Source: Erwinia typographi (GTDB lineage: Bacteria; Pseudomonadota; Gammaproteobacteria; Enterobacterales; Enterobacteriaceae). Taken from it: a stretch of 60,413 nt of DNA. The notes under the pieces are model-generated. The model had not been told where the DNA came from. It saw nothing but the letters and a program-made list of their open reading frames with translations, and made no database searches. The DNA lies in the NCBI RefSeq assembly GCF_000773975.1, contig NZ_JRUQ01000005.1, positions 1 to 60,413 on the forward strand, written 5' to 3'. The position numbers and the translations under genes were made by a program. Each line of letters opens with the position of its first letter. Positions within the stretch are counted from its first letter, which is position 1. Below, one piece after another: positions 50,518 to 58,211 of this stretch.

Positions 50518-52341
50518 ATGATCGAAGTAAATTCATTTGCCGAACTACGTAACACCACGCCATCTGCATCCGGCGAGATTGCTGCTCTCAAGCGTTATTA
50601 TGACAAAGATTCCGCGTTCCAGGGGGGCGGTCGTTTTGTCGGTTTCCTTGATACCGCCATCACTTCAGGTTCTGACGATAATGGTACTATTGCCGTCCCT
50701 TCAGCCGGAGGTTACTACTGGAAGCGCATCATCGATAATGTTGAAGATATCAATATTTATCATTTTGGTGGAAAGCGGCTACGTGGTGATTCCTCATTTG
50801 ATGCAGATAATGGCACGGTCAACCACGATGCATGTGTGAGCATGCACAAATGGTCAAAAGGTTTTTCATCCCCTGTAACTGATACCACTAAAAACCCGAT
50901 TAAAAGTGTCGGAATTCGCTTCCCTGTCGGCAAGTTTATGATTAATCCTGTTGATTTAACCGGCGAGGGGGAGCTTCAGTTTTTCAATCTTTACGGGGAC
51001 GACTGCGAATACGGCATTTCTCCAAGAACTATTATTGTTTCCGACCAATCCAGCTCAACCGTTTTTAAAGTTCAGGCCCGTCGTACGGCTATCCGTGGGC
51101 TCTTTTGGGATGGCCAGGCCACGGCGGATACCACCACGAATACTGGTGCAATAACTTCTGAGATGGTCAGCAATCAGCAGTCATTTTTCGAAAACATCAC
51201 CATTGAGGGGCAATATGTCAATATCACATGCTGTCGCGTTGAAAATAATGGTGGCTCCGCATTTAAGCTGATCGATACACTTGATACGCGTTTAGACCAG
51301 ATTTACACCAAAAACACTTATGGGCGGGTATTTGATATTACCTGGTCAGACTCACCTAATGGAAAATGGGATCACTCTACGGCGGTTGAGTTGACCAATT
51401 CAAACTTCCAGTATGGTTATGCTGATGCAATGCTGTACATGCCCCGTATGACACAAGGGTTGATCCGCAACGTATGGATTGAGCACACGCGTTTTCCTGG
51501 CGATCTGTCCAATGGTCAGTGGATTATTGATGCTCTCAGCATTGAGTCTTCCGTTAACCCACTCAAACTGAATTATTCGCGGGTGCTGATTCGTCAACTG
51601 AACTTGCAAACTGGCGGCAGCATTGACATGGAGCGTACCGGATCATCGTGGCTTTCAAGTTTTGAAAAGGGCTGGCGCCGTGATGAGAACTACGGCACCG
51701 AGATGACCGGATCGATGAGAGCTGGTTGGTATTCAGGTTATCGAATTACCAATAATTCGACTGAAGACAAGTGGTTCCGCGTGGGGCAGTTTAACTTTCG
51801 CTATGCTAACCAGCACTGGCACCTTGAGGTAAACGGTAAAACACTTCGTGATACGACGACATTACCAACTGAAAACCCCTTACTGAGTAATGTATGCGGT
51901 AAGACGTTCATTAACCTCTATCGTGGAGCCAGTTCTGTCGGGGGTAATATCCACTTTGAAGGCGATTCTGGCGTTGACGATTGCTTCATGCTTTCACATA
52001 ACTCAGGCTTAACCTGTGAGGCCTGGATTAAGGTAAAAGCGCAGAGTGGTGATGTCATCGTTAATCTTAAAACAACAGGGCCGACTCGCTTTGATGAAGG
52101 TGAAAGTTCGTTGTTCTATTCAGATTTCACTGAAGATGCTGACCTGGATCCTGAAAACACCAGCCGGGTAACGCTTTCATCCGTAATGAATCATCACAAT
52201 GGCTCAGCTGGTTATGGATATGACGGGAAGGTTGTGACGTTGGCCTCAGCCACGGCGGAAGCCCCAGCCTCAACCGCTACACCAACAGGTTACATTACAG
52301 TAAAGATCAATGGCGTAAACAGAAAGATTGCTTACTTTTAA
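50518..52341 (+). CDS. Phage tailspike / polysaccharide depolymerase-like beta-helix protein
   Basis: 607 residues. The N-terminus (MIEVNSFAELRNTTPSASGE, then GGRFVGFLDTA, DDNGTIAVPSAGGYYWKRI) is the short module that introduces many tailspikes and capsule depolymerases. The middle (about 100-400) shows repeated short strands with Asn and Gly turns (FFENITIEGQYVNITCCRVENNGGSAFKL in sequence around 230-260), typical of a right-handed beta-helix. The C-terminal domain is beta-rich and ends in VKINGVNRKIAYF. No signal peptide. Start at 50518 with AAAGG upstream. Standing alone, it may be prophage cargo or an exopolysaccharide-processing protein. Confidence 0.7.
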   Translation: MIEVNSFAELRNTTPSASGEIAALKRYYDKDSAFQGGGRFVGFLDTAITSGSDDNGTIAVPSAGGYYWKRIIDNVEDINIYHFGGKRLRGDSSFDADNGTVNHDACVSMHKWSKGFSSPVTDTTKNPIKSVGIRFPVGKFMINPVDLTGEGELQFFNLYGDDCEYGISPRTIIVSDQSSSTVFKVQARRTAIRGLFWDGQATADTTTNTGAITSEMVSNQQSFFENITIEGQYVNITCCRVENNGGSAFKLIDTLDTRLDQIYTKNTYGRVFDITWSDSPNGKWDHSTAVELTNSNFQYGYADAMLYMPRMTQGLIRNVWIEHTRFPGDLSNGQWIIDALSIESSVNPLKLNYSRVLIRQLNLQTGGSIDMERTGSSWLSSFEKGWRRDENYGTEMTGSMRAGWYSGYRITNNSTEDKWFRVGQFNFRYANQHWHLEVNGKTLRDTTTLPTENPLLSNVCGKTFINLYRGASSVGGNIHFEGDSGVDDCFMLSHNSGLTCEAWIKVKAQSGDVIVNLKTTGPTRFDEGESSLFYSDFTEDADLDPENTSRVTLSSVMNHHNGSAGYGYDGKVVTLASATAEAPASTATPTGYITVKINGVNRKIAYF

Positions 52342-52457
52342 TGGCAACTTGCTGATTTTCATCATTATATGAATAATTCAAAATGCGCGTTGGTGCTAAG
52401 CAAATAGGTGCATTATTTTTTTCATCAGAGCCGGTTCACTTTGTGCGCGTGATACTG

Positions 52458-52523
52458 CGTCACAGGGAAGACGCTAATCTGCTGAAGTTTTGCGAGTCTG
52501 GCGACGCGATGCTCAGGCATATA
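52458..52523 (+). pseudogene. Degenerate second copy of the icd 3' end (element right junction)
   Basis: By hand alignment about 51 of 66 bases match 48022-48087, the last 22 codons of icd, without gaps. The frame encodes REDANLLKFCESGDAMLRH, beside Icd's [19 protein letters not shown]. This equals the icd remnant left beside e14 in E. coli K-12. It has no start of its own and is not expected to be translated as a functional product. Confidence 0.8.
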
Positions 52524-52535
52524 TCAGCGTACTTA

Positions 52536-52566
52536 ATGGCGGGAGCGTTCTGCTCCCGCCATCTTT
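52536..52566 (+). terminator. Strong terminator behind the icd remnant
   Basis: ATGGCGGGAGC / GCTCCCGCCAT, 11 bp perfect, five-base loop, then CTTTAAT. It lies 13 bp after the icd remnant and is probably the original icd terminator, pushed away from icd by the insertion. It also closes the convergent MBL-fold gene region. Confidence 0.75.
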
Positions 52567-52584
52567 AATCCTTGAGCTTGCACA

Positions 52585-53436
52585 CTACCACTTCATCTCA
52601 CCGCTATTCACTTTTGCGCTCAGGTCCAGTGAGCTCTCATCTGGCAGATTAGGCCAGGCCGCTTTCATGGTTTCAATCACCGCCGCCGAACCTTTCTTCT
52701 GCTTCAGCGCCGCTTCAAACTGTTGCAGATAATTGAGCGTGAAGGTCACGGCCTGGTCGCCGTACGGACGAGCGCCAATGTAATGACCCGGGATCACCAC
52801 CTTTGGCTTTAACTGCTGCATTTCACGCAGCACGCTGCGCCACTGTTCGCGACTGGCGGGCGTTTGCGTATCCGCTGTCCAGACGTGGATACCCGCCGCC
52901 ACTGCCGTGCCTCCCAGAATCGCCCGATTCGCCGGAATCCACAGGTAGGCAGATTTATCTCCGCCATGACGCAGTTCAATACGCTCGCCATCTACGCTGA
53001 AACCTGTCTGAAAGCTAATGTTGGGTACAAACACCTGTGAGGGCGCGCCGCCGCTCATTTTGGGGCCCCAATATTGCAGCTTGGCGTCTTTAGTGGCTTC
53101 GATATGTTCCACTACCACCGGCGAAGCCGTGACCTTCACCTGCGGAAAGGCTTTGACGATCGGTTCCAGACCGAAATAGAAGTCGGGATCGCCGGAGGTA
53201 ATCACAATTTGCGTCAGCTTCTTGCCGCTGGCTTTGATCATCTCAACCAGCTTTTTGCCATCTGCCGGGCTGAACTGCGCATCAAACAATATTGCTTCAT
53301 GCGGGCCGGATACCAGCGTCGAAGAAACGGGGAACAGACCCGCCTTCTGAGGATTGAATACTTCTAAGTGCAGCGGAGCGGCCAGTGCCGGGCTGGCGGC
53401 GAGCGCCAACAGCAGTGCTAATTTTTTCATCTTCAT
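52585..53436 (-). CDS. Periplasmic metallo-beta-lactamase-fold protein with altered metal motif
   Basis: 283 residues with a signal peptide (MKMKKLALLLALAASPALAA). The fold is that of MBL hydrolases (LFPVSSTLVSGPHEAILFDAQ; VVIPGHYIGA with one ligand His; AYLWIPANRAILGG). The normal HxHxDH motif reads SGDPDFYFG, keeping only one aspartate of the set, so standard two-metal hydrolysis is doubtful. It resembles periplasmic MBL-fold proteins annotated as Vmh family; substrate unknown. A LysR-type regulator is transcribed divergently 122 bp away and is the obvious candidate controller. Confidence 0.8.
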   Translation of the reverse strand: MKMKKLALLLALAASPALAAPLHLEVFNPQKAGLFPVSSTLVSGPHEAILFDAQFSPADGKKLVEMIKASGKKLTQIVITSGDPDFYFGLEPIVKAFPQVKVTASPVVVEHIEATKDAKLQYWGPKMSGGAPSQVFVPNISFQTGFSVDGERIELRHGGDKSAYLWIPANRAILGGTAVAAGIHVWTADTQTPASREQWRSVLREMQQLKPKVVIPGHYIGARPYGDQAVTFTLNYLQQFEAALKQKKGSAAVIETMKAAWPNLPDESSLDLSAKVNSGEMKW

Positions 53437-53558
53437 TGTGTCTTCCTTTAAGCGGCGGCTTGCCGTAACTGAAAGCGCTATTGTAGGGGAATCCTGGTCT
53501 GATAGAATTACCGTAATCAGAGATGTTCAGTTTCATAAAACGATCGGATGGAGTGAGC

Positions 53559-54467
53559 ATGGACAGAGTGACAGCGGCCACGGTGTTTAATCGTATCTGC
53601 GAACTGGGCAGCCTGAGCGCCGCTGCGCGGGCGCTGGACATTTCGCGGCCCATGGTCAGCCGCTATCTCGACGAAATGGAGAAATGGGCTGGCGCGCGCT
53701 TGCTGCACCGGTCGTCGCGCCGTCTTACCATCACGCCCGCAGGGGAGAAAATTCTCGAAAAGAGCCGTGTTCTGGCGCGTCTGGCGGAGGAAATTGCTGA
53801 ACAGGGCGCACAGCGTGAGGTACAGGGCACGCTGCGGGTGGCCTGCGCCCACTCTACCGCCACCCATATTCTTGGCCCAATGATCCCGGCGTTTTTGGCT
53901 CGTTATCCGGCACTGCGTATCGAGCTTGAGATCAACAACCAGTCAGTCAGTCTGATTGGCGAGCGTATAGATCTGGCGGTGCGCATCACTAACGATCCTG
54001 AACCCGGCACGATTGCGCGTCGCCTCGGTGAATGTGCTTCGGTGGTGTGCGCGTCACCAGGTTATCTCCAGCAGCACGGCGCACCGCAAACGCCGCAGGA
54101 GTTGACGCAGCATAACTGCCTGCACTACAGCCGCTTCGCTGGACAGAACTGGCAATTTAAAGACCGAAACGGTGAGGTGGTAAACACTGCCATCAGGGGG
54201 AATTTCAGCGCAGGGATCTCCTCGGTGTTGTGCGATGCGGCCATCGCCGGTTGCGGTCTGGCGATGGTGCCGGAGATGGAGGCACGAGCGGCGATCGGCA
54301 GCGGGAAATTGCAGCTTGTGATGTCAGATTTCACGCCAAAAACGCTGGGTATTTATGGTCTTTACCTGTCGCGTGAGCTTCAGCCTGCGGCCCTACGCCT
54401 GTTCCTGGCTGCGGTACAGCAGCAATTGGCTGATGACTCTTTACTGGCAACCGGCAAGACAGCATGA
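53559..54467 (+). CDS. LysR-family transcriptional regulator
   Basis: 302 residues. N-terminal winged helix (about 3-60): FNRICELGSLSAAARALDISRPMVSRYLDEMEKW in pieces across residues 7-40, then RLLHRSSRRLTITPAG. The effector domain shows RIELEINNQSV, LIGERIDLAVRI and GLAMVPEMEA, the CrgA/DsdC-like branch common among enterobacterial LysR proteins. The start at 53559 (MDRVTAATVFNRI) has TGGAG upstream; an earlier in-frame ATG at 53523 lies in the promoter region. Target probably the divergent MBL-fold gene and itself. Inducer unknown. Confidence 0.9.
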   Translation: MDRVTAATVFNRICELGSLSAAARALDISRPMVSRYLDEMEKWAGARLLHRSSRRLTITPAGEKILEKSRVLARLAEEIAEQGAQREVQGTLRVACAHSTATHILGPMIPAFLARYPALRIELEINNQSVSLIGERIDLAVRITNDPEPGTIARRLGECASVVCASPGYLQQHGAPQTPQELTQHNCLHYSRFAGQNWQFKDRNGEVVNTAIRGNFSAGISSVLCDAAIAGCGLAMVPEMEARAAIGSGKLQLVMSDFTPKTLGIYGLYLSRELQPAALRLFLAAVQQQLADDSLLATGKTA

Positions 54468-54654
54468 CTACAGTTGGGGATGAGACCAACCCCGTCCCTA
54501 AACTAACCTTAAACGCCAGCCGAACGTTCCTTGTTTACATCGGATCTGTTACCGATAGCCCTTAACGCTTCTCATCTGCGCAACACTTTTATTTTTTTTC
54601 CGGCCAAATTCAGCAGAAATTTTCCGCACAAAGGGCTGGAAGTTAGCGCAAAAC

Positions 54655-54676
54655 GATGAAATAGTGCTATTTCATC
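54655..54676. promoter_or_regulatory. Palindrome in the 384-bp gap before the 65-residue gene
   Basis: GATGAAATAG tg CTATTTCATC is a perfect 10-bp inverted repeat. It lies in a gap (54468-54851) with no gene. It could be an operator or the stem of a small RNA; no T-run follows it directly. Confidence 0.5.
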
Positions 54677-54792
54677 ATCAGGCAGTAAGCGACTTTAAGC
54701 CGGGGATTTTTCTAATTTTGCTGGATAAAACGCCACTTAACTGAAAAGTGGGTAAAAACTAGCCAAAATGACCGCCCGCCCTGAATCAGGGG

Positions 54793-54822
54793 TTGAGATG
54801 GCGAAGCGATGGTCCGTAAAAT
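54793..54822 (+). promoter_or_regulatory. Promoter of the 65-residue gene
   Basis: TTGAGA (54793-54798) and TAAAAT (54817-54822) are 18 bp apart; the predicted start of transcription near 54830 gives a leader of about 22 bases with AGGAG. Confidence 0.55.
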
Positions 54823-54851
54823 AGGGCCAACACTCAAATCAGGAGAATTCT

Positions 54852-55049
54852 GTGTCTGAAGCTGCATCGATCGAACAAACCCCAAACCGGCTGGAAGAAG
54901 CGAAGAACATCGCTTTAGGGTGGCGCATTGTGGGCCAGATGGAACCTCAGACTCTGGAGGAGGCCATTCAGATGCTGCGCGACAGCTCAGCTCATGCGGC
55001 TAAGGTTTACGAGTTGCTGTACGCCGAGATTGCCCATCGCGCGAAATAG
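54852..55049 (+). CDS. Small acidic helical protein, unknown
   Basis: 65 residues beginning MSEAASIEQTPNRLEEAKNI and ending YELLYAEIAHRAK. Start is GTG with AGGAG six bases away. It contains a conserved-looking core (ALGWRIVGQMEPQTLEEAIQ) and is predicted mostly helical. I do not recognise a family. It has its own promoter-like sequence and stands alone, convergent with the next gene (16 bp). Confidence 0.65.
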   Translation: MSEAASIEQTPNRLEEAKNIALGWRIVGQMEPQTLEEAIQMLRDSSAHAAKVYELLYAEIAHRAK

Positions 55050-55065
55050 GCCGGTTCCGGCCGCA

Positions 55066-55305
55066 CTACGCCGTTCTTGTCCGCTCGGGAGAACGGTAGC
55101 TTAGCCACGCTTCCCAGCATTTTGTATGATCGATATCACTGTAGCCACGCGAGGGGTCCAGGTTGCGTACAAGGTTGTCCGGTACTGAAATGCAGACGGC
55201 ACTGGCGCAAACAGCTTCCGCTTCCTGTCGCGTTAACGCCGCGCCTTTTCGTTTTTCCGCCTTCGTCAGCAAGCTCACCAGCGACGGGATGAAAAGTATT
55301 GCCAT
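55066..55305 (-). CDS. Small hypothetical protein
   Basis: 79 residues beginning MAILFIPSLVSLLTKAEKRK, with a short hydrophobic start that is too weakly basic for a secure signal peptide, a middle KGAALTRQEAEAVCASAVCI and a SRGYSDIDHTKCWEAW segment. AGGAGAG precedes the ATG. The pattern suggests a real, conserved gene of unknown role. Alternative: a membrane-associated peptide. Confidence 0.6.
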   Translation of the reverse strand: MAILFIPSLVSLLTKAEKRKGAALTRQEAEAVCASAVCISVPDNLVRNLDPSRGYSDIDHTKCWEAWLSYRSPERTRTA

Positions 55306-55411
55306 GACCGGTCTCTCCTTTATTTTGCTATAGGAATAGAGTCGGCCTGGCTGGCGAAAACTTTAGCATCGGGTGGGGCCGTGAGCCATTGCGCATTCGC
55401 CTTGCTGCCGG

Positions 55412-55657
55412 TTAAAACTCTTCAGAAACCAGCCACTGATCGGCCTCGTCGAACATCTCTTCAATAATTCTCAGCATGACCGACTTGTCGCTTTTGCTGG
55501 CGTCGGTTTTCACCCCGTTAGCCTGCATGGGTTTGACCTTAACCTCAGCGTCAGGAAAAACGGGCTGAATCCGCTTCGTCAACTCGGTCAGTATCAGATC
55601 CTGCGCGGCAGGCAGTCCGGCAACGTTGCGCTTATCGTAAATCAGTTCAACAAACAT
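55412..55657 (-). CDS. dinI: DinI-like family protein (SOS response)
   Basis: 81 residues: ELIYDKRNVAGLPAAQDLIL, TKRIQPVFPDAEVKVK, and the acidic end EEMFDEADQWLVSEEF, matching DinI, which binds RecA filaments and tunes the SOS response. The start at 55657 (MFVELIYDKRN) equals the family start; an in-frame ATG at 55708 lies upstream of the LexA box and is rejected. A LexA-type box lies 23 bp upstream. Paralogues of the same family (for example phage TUM or ImpC-type proteins) cannot be excluded. Confidence 0.85.
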   Translation of the reverse strand: MFVELIYDKRNVAGLPAAQDLILTELTKRIQPVFPDAEVKVKPMQANGVKTDASKSDKSVMLRIIEEMFDEADQWLVSEEF

Positions 55658-55679
55658 GGGGTTATCCTGGTTAAAAAGG

Positions 55680-55695
55680 CTGGATAAAAATACAG
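55680..55695 (-). promoter_or_regulatory. LexA (SOS) box of the dinI-like gene
   Basis: Minus strand CTGTATTTTTATCCAG against the consensus CTGT-N8-ACAG: one mismatch. E. coli dinI has the very similar CTGTATAAATAACCAG. LexA repression and SOS induction are inferred. Confidence 0.8.
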
Positions 55696-55865
55696 TTATT
55701 GCCGGCAACCTTCAATCAAAATCTTGCGTGCTGGACAAATCGGCAGGGCCTGGCTGGAGAGGGGATTCTGTGAGGCGGATTGGATTCCCCGCAATAATCA
55801 TCAAATTTACTTCATCTCCTGCGCTACACTGCGCAGTAACCCATTCGAATGAAGGTACTGAAAAA

Positions 55866-56090
55866 ATGAAAAAAACGGCGTATGCATTAGCTTTACTGGC
55901 GGGTGGTCTGCTGCTTGCGGGCTGTTCAAGCGACCACGTCATGCAGATGAAAGATGGCAGAACGGTGGTGGTGCAGGGCAAACCGCAGGTGGACAAAGCT
56001 ACCGGTATGGTGGTTTACACCGATGAAAATGGTCAGCAGCAGGCCGTAAACCAGGACCAGATTAAAGAGATGAGTTCGCTGGACAAATAA
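55866..56090 (+). CDS. YgdI/YgdR-family lipoprotein
   Basis: 74 residues. Signal peptide MKKTAYALALLAGGLLLAGC with a clear lipobox (LAGC); then SSDHVMQMKDGRTVVVQGKP, an SH3-like fold (DUF903), and a polar end. E. coli has several such small lipoproteins (YgdI, YgdR, and others) of unknown function. GAAGG precedes the start. It lies 109 bp upstream of the next secreted protein on the same strand. Confidence 0.88.
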   Translation: MKKTAYALALLAGGLLLAGCSSDHVMQMKDGRTVVVQGKPQVDKATGMVVYTDENGQQQAVNQDQIKEMSSLDK

Positions 56091-56198
56091 GCCCGGCAGA
56101 AATTCGGAGTATTATCAGACAGACAGATCACGCGGAATATGCCAGGCTCTCTGACAAATATCAGCTACATCAGAGAGAATTCCCGGAGACGCCTGCCC

Positions 56199-56603
56199 AT
56201 GTTCCGCACTATCGCCACTGGATGTCTGCTTGCCTGCGCTGCGTTCGCTGCTCAGGCAAACGAGAACGCGCCAAAACTCAACACTGAATTCCAGATTACC
56301 TGCCCAGGCCGTCCGACGATGACCGTGACCGAAGCGCAGTATGGCCTGACCACGATTATGTGGCCCGGCGATCATTTCCAGATTGCCGCGGGTAACCAGC
56401 ATTCCAAAACCGGGAATGGCGATAAAGTGTCGATTGTGCTGTTCCGTAATGGCGATCAGATGGTGGTGAATACCTCAGACGAGGATGTCTTCTTCTCTTA
56501 CGTCGGTGAGCAGAAACTGGTGCCCTGTAGCCGCAGCAGCGAGCGTGAAAACAGCGCGGTTGAGCTGCAAAGGACCGACGCCTCAGGCAAACTGGCGTCC
56601 TGA
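56199..56603 (+). CDS. Secreted hypothetical protein
   Basis: 134 residues with a signal peptide (MFRTIATGCLLACAAFAAQA) and a mature domain beginning NENAPKLN, two cysteines (FQITCPGRP and LVPCSRSS) that may form a disulfide, and strands such as KVSIVLFRNGDQMVV. I do not recognise a family. The start at 56199 fits the signal peptide; GGAGAC lies upstream. An in-frame ATG at 56139 would hide the signal peptide inside a longer tail. Convergent with the MBL-fold gene, 9 bp apart. Confidence 0.65.
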   Translation: MFRTIATGCLLACAAFAAQANENAPKLNTEFQITCPGRPTMTVTEAQYGLTTIMWPGDHFQIAAGNQHSKTGNGDKVSIVLFRNGDQMVVNTSDEDVFFSYVGEQKLVPCSRSSERENSAVELQRTDASGKLAS

Positions 56604-56612
56604 GCGCTTCGG

Positions 56613-57275
56613 CTACTCCAGCAGCCGCTGGCGCAGATCCAGCGGCGAATTCTCCGCCTCATCCAGTAGCGACAGCCACTGGCGCATCGTCACTTCCTGC
56701 CAGGCAAGCTGGCCCGCCGTTGTTCCCATCAGCACCACGTCGGGCCGCAGCGCGCGGTAAAACTCAATCGATTTTTTCAGATCGGCTTCATTACTTTCCG
56801 GGACCAGTACCGTAACCCAGCCCTCAGAGGTCAGCATTATGGTGTCGCCGACAAAAAGATAGGTTTTACCGTGGGGAGAAGCGTAAAGGTAGCTGGTGCT
56901 GCCCGGCGTGTGGCCCGGCGTGGGAACAACGTGGAAGCTACCGCAGTGGACCTCGGCCTGACTGAAGGTGTCGTCAGCCTCCACCCAGGGGCTGATTGGC
57001 CCCAGCGCCCGGTTATGGCAGTACAGGGCAGAGTTAAAGCGCGATTGCAACAGCTGCGCGCCCGGACCTGCTTCGTGCCAGTGGGTGAGATAGTGGCGAA
57101 TTACGCCGCCCAGATCTTCAATAGCCTGATGATCGCTGAGGCTCTCGACACGCGAAATCAGCAAATTGCCGCGCAAATGCCGCAGCAAAAAACCGTGCAT
57201 CATCAGTTCCGGCTCACCTTGAGCGGCCGGCAGCTCCGGTGTTGAAACCCAGAGATCCTCGTACAACTGCTTCAT
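56613..57275 (-). CDS. MBL-fold hydrolase-like protein
   Basis: 220 residues with MBL-fold features: LTHWHEAGPGAQL in place of HxHxDH, VVPTPGHTPGSTSYL with the third-ligand His, FVGDTIML with the bridging Asp. The second half of the main motif (DH) is replaced by EA, so one metal site may be lost. No signal peptide, so cytoplasmic. Substrate unknown. It lies 15 bp upstream... of the ldcA stop on the same strand, that is, ldcA is transcribed first and may share the mRNA. Confidence 0.75.
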   Translation of the reverse strand: MKQLYEDLWVSTPELPAAQGEPELMMHGFLLRHLRGNLLISRVESLSDHQAIEDLGGVIRHYLTHWHEAGPGAQLLQSRFNSALYCHNRALGPISPWVEADDTFSQAEVHCGSFHVVPTPGHTPGSTSYLYASPHGKTYLFVGDTIMLTSEGWVTVLVPESNEADLKKSIEFYRALRPDVVLMGTTAGQLAWQEVTMRQWLSLLDEAENSPLDLRQRLLE

Positions 57276-57290
57276 GGGCGCTCCTGGGGG

Positions 57291-58211
57291 TTAACGAAGC
57301 GTAGGGTGCCCTGATAACGTCAGCGTGCTGTCCGAACCTTTGACCTGCAAATGTCCCTGCGCGCCCAGCGGCAGCGTCACGGTATCCCAGTGATGGCCAA
57401 ACGCAAGATCGGTGACCAGCGGCAGGCCGGTCAGCTGACGAATCAGCGTCCAGACGCTGTCGAAGTCATAGCCATTGTCATACTCTGTCAGCGTTGCGCC
57501 GGTAAAACTGCCGGTTACGATCGCTTTCTGGCGAGCCAGAATCCCGCTGTGTGCCAGTTGAAGCAGCATTCTTTCCACGCGGAAAGGATGCTCATTCACA
57601 TCCTCGATCACCAGAATGCCGTCTTCAATCTGCGGCAGCCACGGCGTGCCGATCAGGGACGCTATCATTGCCAGATTTCCGCCCCAAACCGTGCCGGTGA
57701 CGTCAACGTCCTGCGGCTGCGTTTTCCAGCTTAGCGTTAATTTAGGCGAAGTCAGCGCCCGCCAAAAGTGTTCAAGGGTGAATTCAGATAAAACCTCAGC
57801 GCCAAAATTTCCCGCCAGCATGGGGCCGCTGAAAGAGATCACGCCATGCTGCAACAGCGGGAGCTGAATGGCGGTGAAGTCGCTGTGTCCACAGAGGGCC
57901 ACCGGGTTACCGCGTAGCCTGGCGGCCACGCCGGCGAAGTCCAGACCAGGCAGAAGCCGGGTCGCGCCATAGCCGCCCCGCACCGCCAGAATAATATCCG
58001 GCAGGTTATGCAACTGCGCCAGACCGTTAATATCCTGCAAGCGTTCGGCCTCATTTCCGGCGAAACGCTGCTCGCGGCGGGCGATGACCTCAGTACGTAA
58101 AACCTGATGCCCCTGATTGCGTAGCCGTTCGACGGCAAGCGACGCCGCCTGCTGATTATGGCAATAGCCGGAAGGGGCAATCAGCTGAAAAGTGCGGGGA
58201 GTAACCGACAT
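57291..58211 (-). CDS. ldcA: Murein tetrapeptide L,D-carboxypeptidase LdcA
   Basis: LdcA removes the terminal D-Ala from recycled murein tetrapeptides in the cytoplasm. S66 family, 306 residues. The nucleophile serine is in LCGHSDFTAIQ, the catalytic Glu in VIEDVNEHPFRVERMLLQ and the His near the end in LAFGHHWDTV. FQLIAPSGYC at the N-terminus matches E. coli. The start at 58211 (MSVTPRTFQLIAPSG) is the nearest to the family start; an ATG at 58265 is in frame but less likely. Divergent from emtA, also a wall enzyme. Confidence 0.95.
   Translation of the reverse strand: MSVTPRTFQLIAPSGYCHNQQAASLAVERLRNQGHQVLRTEVIARREQRFAGNEAERLQDINGLAQLHNLPDIILAVRGGYGATRLLPGLDFAGVAARLRGNPVALCGHSDFTAIQLPLLQHGVISFSGPMLAGNFGAEVLSEFTLEHFWRALTSPKLTLSWKTQPQDVDVTGTVWGGNLAMIASLIGTPWLPQIEDGILVIEDVNEHPFRVERMLLQLAHSGILARQKAIVTGSFTGATLTEYDNGYDFDSVWTLIRQLTGLPLVTDLAFGHHWDTVTLPLGAQGHLQVKGSDSTLTLSGHPTLR

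Larger units (their letters stand above)
48091..52457. mobile_element. Decayed genomic island integrated at the 3' end of icd
   Basis: Seen: about 4.4 kb between the icd stop and a second, degenerate copy of the icd 3' end. Its genes have no counterpart in the conserved flanking order, its base use looks more A/T-rich (notably 48680-49120), and it holds a broken frame, a toxin/immunity-like pair and a phage-tailspike-like gene. Known: e14 and phage 21 integrate in E. coli icd, replace its 3' end and leave the old end at the far side. Inferred: same attachment site, element now without integrase. The first 250 bp after icd contain no recognisable gene. Confidence 0.75.

Noticed and set aside
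52383..52568. 61-codon frame behind the tailspike-like gene
   Set aside because: Its central part is the degenerate icd end and its end runs into a terminator hairpin; better explained as an icd remnant than as a gene.
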